Assembly (NCBI RefSeq): GCF_000718785.1
Contig: NZ_JOCA01000001.1
Coordinates: forward strand, 372,001-436,000
Source: Streptomyces sp. NRRL WC-3626
GTDB lineage: Bacteria > Actinomycetota > Actinomycetes > Streptomycetales > Streptomycetaceae
Direction of reading: 5' to 3'
Length of the DNA: 64,000 bases
The position numbers were made by a program, and so were the translations under genes. Of this stretch, positions 62,229 to 64,000 are shown piece after piece. The notes below the pieces were generated by a model, which worked only from the letters and a program-made list of their open reading frames with translations, was not told where the DNA came from and did not search any database. Each line of letters opens with the position of its first letter. The stretch's first letter is position 1.

Positions 62229-64000
62229 TAACTGCCTTTGTATCCGATGTCGGCCAGCTTCTGGTTCATCACCCCGGCGTAGCCCGTGGTGCCGGCGTTC
62301 TTCGGGTGGAACGACTCGAGGCTGGCACAGATGTTCTCCCCGGGCCAGGGCAGGCACGGGGCCTGGTTGGCCGGGTCGCCGTCGTGGAAGTCTCCGTCAC
62401 CGTTCGGGCCGGCGACGACGCCGTTGATCCACTCGTCGGAGTCACAGACCCCGTGGCCCCGGAACGCGGGGATCGCGTCGGCGAACTCCACCTTGACGCC
62501 CGCCTTCTTCAGCTCCTCGACCTTGGCCTTCTGCTTGTCCCGGACATAGTCGGCCAGCTCGTTCAGCGCGGAGTTGACCGCGGTGCACTTCTCCTCGCTG
62601 ACCAGACGGGGATAGCCCATGAGCACGATCTGCGCCTTCGACGCGGCACCGGCGATCTGGTAGATCACCGACTCGGTGTCCTCGACCGCCGTGTCGACCT
62701 TGCCCTTGTAGTCGTCGGGGTCGCACACCCCGATGACGTAGCAATTGGTCACGGCGTTGGTGAAGTTGTCGCCGTCGTTGCCGCCGATGGTCAGCATCAC
62801 CAGGGTGGTGTCGTCGCTGAGGACGCCGGAGTCGAGCTGGCTCTTCTCGTGGTAATTGCCGATCTTCCCCCACGGTGTGGGGTCTCCCGAGGTCAGCTGC
62901 CAGGTGTGCGCGCCCGAGCAACTGACGTCCAGGTAGTCGACGGCGGTGCTGCTGCCGTCCGAGAGGGTGCCGATGCTGGAGCTCTGACCGGGCAGCTTCA
63001 CCTTGCGCGGCCAGGAGTTGTCGCCGCGCCGGCACGCGTTCCAGCTGGTCTTGCCGTGGCCCCGGTCGGACTCGGGCGAGTAACTCCCGGAGCCCTCGCC
63101 GGAGGTGTAGGAGTCGCCCATGGCGACGACCATGTGCTTCGGCTTGCCCGACAGCGGCTGGAAGGCGACCGCGTCCCAGGCGACGTCCTCGTCCGCGGTG
63201 CCGTCCTCCGTGGTGTTCGTCAGCTCCACCCGCGGGGTGCCGGTGAAGCGGTAGACGCCCAGCTCCACCCAGGTGTTCTCACCGAAGCGGGTGTTGATGT
63301 AACGGTCGCGGTCGCCGCCCTCGACCCCCTTGATGACGTAGTGGGCCTGCTGGGTGTGCGCCCCGGTGTCCGGCATGTGCGCGTAGACGCGGGCCCATTC
63401 GACGCTGCTGCCGAGGGTCCAGGTGCCGTCGATGGTCATCCGGCCGCCCGAGCCGCCGAGGTGGGCGGTGTCGCGGGTGTGCGTGTACCAGAAGTGGCCG
63501 CCGTGTCCGCCGCCGATCTGGTGGAGGTCGCCCTTGGCCTCGTACGGGCCGAGCCCCGGTCCGGTCGCCGCCGGGTTGGGATGGAACGTGAACTGGAAGC
63601 TTCCGGAGTCGGTGCCCGACGACCCGCAGTCACTGTAGGTCTGGATGCCGTCCGGGACGGAGTCCACGATCAGCGCCCCGGCCGGGGCGGCGCCGCACTC
63701 CGAGTTGCCGTACTGCAGCCGGAAGCCGCGCCCCGGTTCCTCGCGCAGCGTCACGTACTTGATGTTCTCGTTGCCGCAGTCGGCGTCGCAGTTCGCCTTC
63801 CACGTCACGTTCGATCCACGCCACCAGTACTTCTCGTAGCACTGCGCGTCGGGGCAGTCCGGCGGGTTGGCGGAGTCGCAGTTGTTCGTGGAGTTGCAGA
63901 ACGCGTCCAGCGGCGGCTTCACCCGGTCGCGCTGCCCCGGGTTGACCCACCAGGCGGGCCGGAAGCCGGCACTGGCGAAACCGGACTCGCCGGGCCAGTC
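62228..64000 (-). CDS. Partial secreted SGNH/GDSL esterase with golvesin-like domain
   Basis: The reading is open to the right edge; at least 590 C-terminal residues are seen. A Cys-rich stretch (CNSTNNCDSANPPDCPDAQC) precedes a golvesin-like/xanthan-lyase-type carbohydrate-binding region (VIKGVEGGDRDRYINTRFGE). Then the SGNH hydrolase: Ser in VVAMGDSYTSGEGSG, TIGGNDGDNF with the block Asn, and His in ESFHPKNAGTTGY. Family members hydrolyse esters of lipids or polysaccharides outside the cell. The start and signal peptide lie beyond the window. It is coupled to the membrane protein downstream. Confidence 0.87.
   Translation of the reverse strand, partial: DWPGESGFASAGFRPAWWVNPGQRDRVKPPLDAFCNSTNNCDSANPPDCPDAQCYEKYWWRGSNVTWKANCDADCGNENIKYVTLREEPGRGFRLQYGNSECGAAPAGALIVDSVPDGIQTYSDCGSSGTDSGSFQFTFHPNPAATGPGLGPYEAKGDLHQIGGGHGGHFWYTHTRDTAHLGGSGGRMTIDGTWTLGSSVEWARVYAHMPDTGAHTQQAHYVIKGVEGGDRDRYINTRFGENTWVELGVYRFTGTPRVELTNTTEDGTADEDVAWDAVAFQPLSGKPKHMVVAMGDSYTSGEGSGSYSPESDRGHGKTSWNACRRGDNSWPRKVKLPGQSSSIGTLSDGSSTAVDYLDVSCSGAHTWQLTSGDPTPWGKIGNYHEKSQLDSGVLSDDTTLVMLTIGGNDGDNFTNAVTNCYVIGVCDPDDYKGKVDTAVEDTESVIYQIAGAASKAQIVLMGYPRLVSEEKCTAVNSALNELADYVRDKQKAKVEELKKAGVKVEFADAIPAFRGHGVCDSDEWINGVVAGPNGDGDFHDGDPANQAPCLPWPGENICASLESFHPKNAGTTGYAGVMNQKLADIGYKGS

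Overview
The window is chromosomal DNA from a Streptomyces or very close relative. It has very high GC content, strong third-position GC bias, many GTG starts, ATGA/GTGA stop-start overlaps, and typical Streptomyces families. From memory (not searched), the stretch from about 14.6 to 50.1 kb has the gene content and order of the Streptomyces coelicolor SCO5998-SCO6014 region read in reverse: murA, aconitase, ngcEFG, rok7B7, xylFGH, dxs, amino acid permease. Accessory islands lie inside it and on both sides. I see no rRNA, tRNA, CRISPR array or insertion sequence.

Layout. 1-1.1 kb: a partial lectin-like beta-propeller gene (minus) and a small NYN/PIN-like protein. 1.1-14.6 kb: a biosynthetic cluster in which a 2463-residue highly reducing type I PKS (KS-AT-DH-MT-ER-KR-ACP, minus strand) diverges from a tightly coupled plus-strand operon. 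That operon encodes recognisable OleA, OleB, OleC and OleD homologues (head-to-head olefin / beta-lactone pathway), a stand-alone ACP and a FabF-type ketosynthase. The PKS has no thioesterase, so OleA is the obvious candidate for chain release. This cluster is the strongest candidate for an undescribed system. 14.6-18.3 kb: a cationic amino acid permease and dxs. 18.5-27 kb: the xylFGH sugar transporter, the ROK regulator rok7B7 and the ngcEFG chito-oligosaccharide transporter.

27-43.4 kb is a carbohydrate island. It holds a secreted GH92 mannosidase, a GH67 alpha-glucuronidase, a six-gene operon (two permeases, binding lipoprotein, GH39, DUF624/YesL, GH42), a CE7 acetyl-xylan esterase, and a secreted AA10 LPMO with CBM2. 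Together most of these fit uptake and breakdown of decorated xylan. A perfect CebR box precedes the LPMO gene, and a CGAAA-C-TTTCG inverted repeat (the actinomycete xylanase-promoter type) precedes the transport operon. 43.5-45.2 kb: a caspase-fold protease with an EF-hand-like loop and an EAD2-like tail, paired with an EACC1-like small membrane protein; this is a predicted conflict module. 45.3-50.1 kb: aconitase with an elaborate promoter, a DUF4236 protein, and an XRE-MurA fusion.

50.5-64 kb: an M4 metalloprotease without a signal peptide, an SDR, a photolyase, a crtE-like prenyl synthase, an FAD oxidoreductase, and a divergent litR / ECF sigma pair. This looks like a light-response and carotenoid locus that has decayed: right after crtE are an N-terminal crtI remnant and a broken SDR facing each other. 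The window ends with a DUF4397 protein, a class F sortase, an unknown membrane protein and a partial secreted SGNH esterase.
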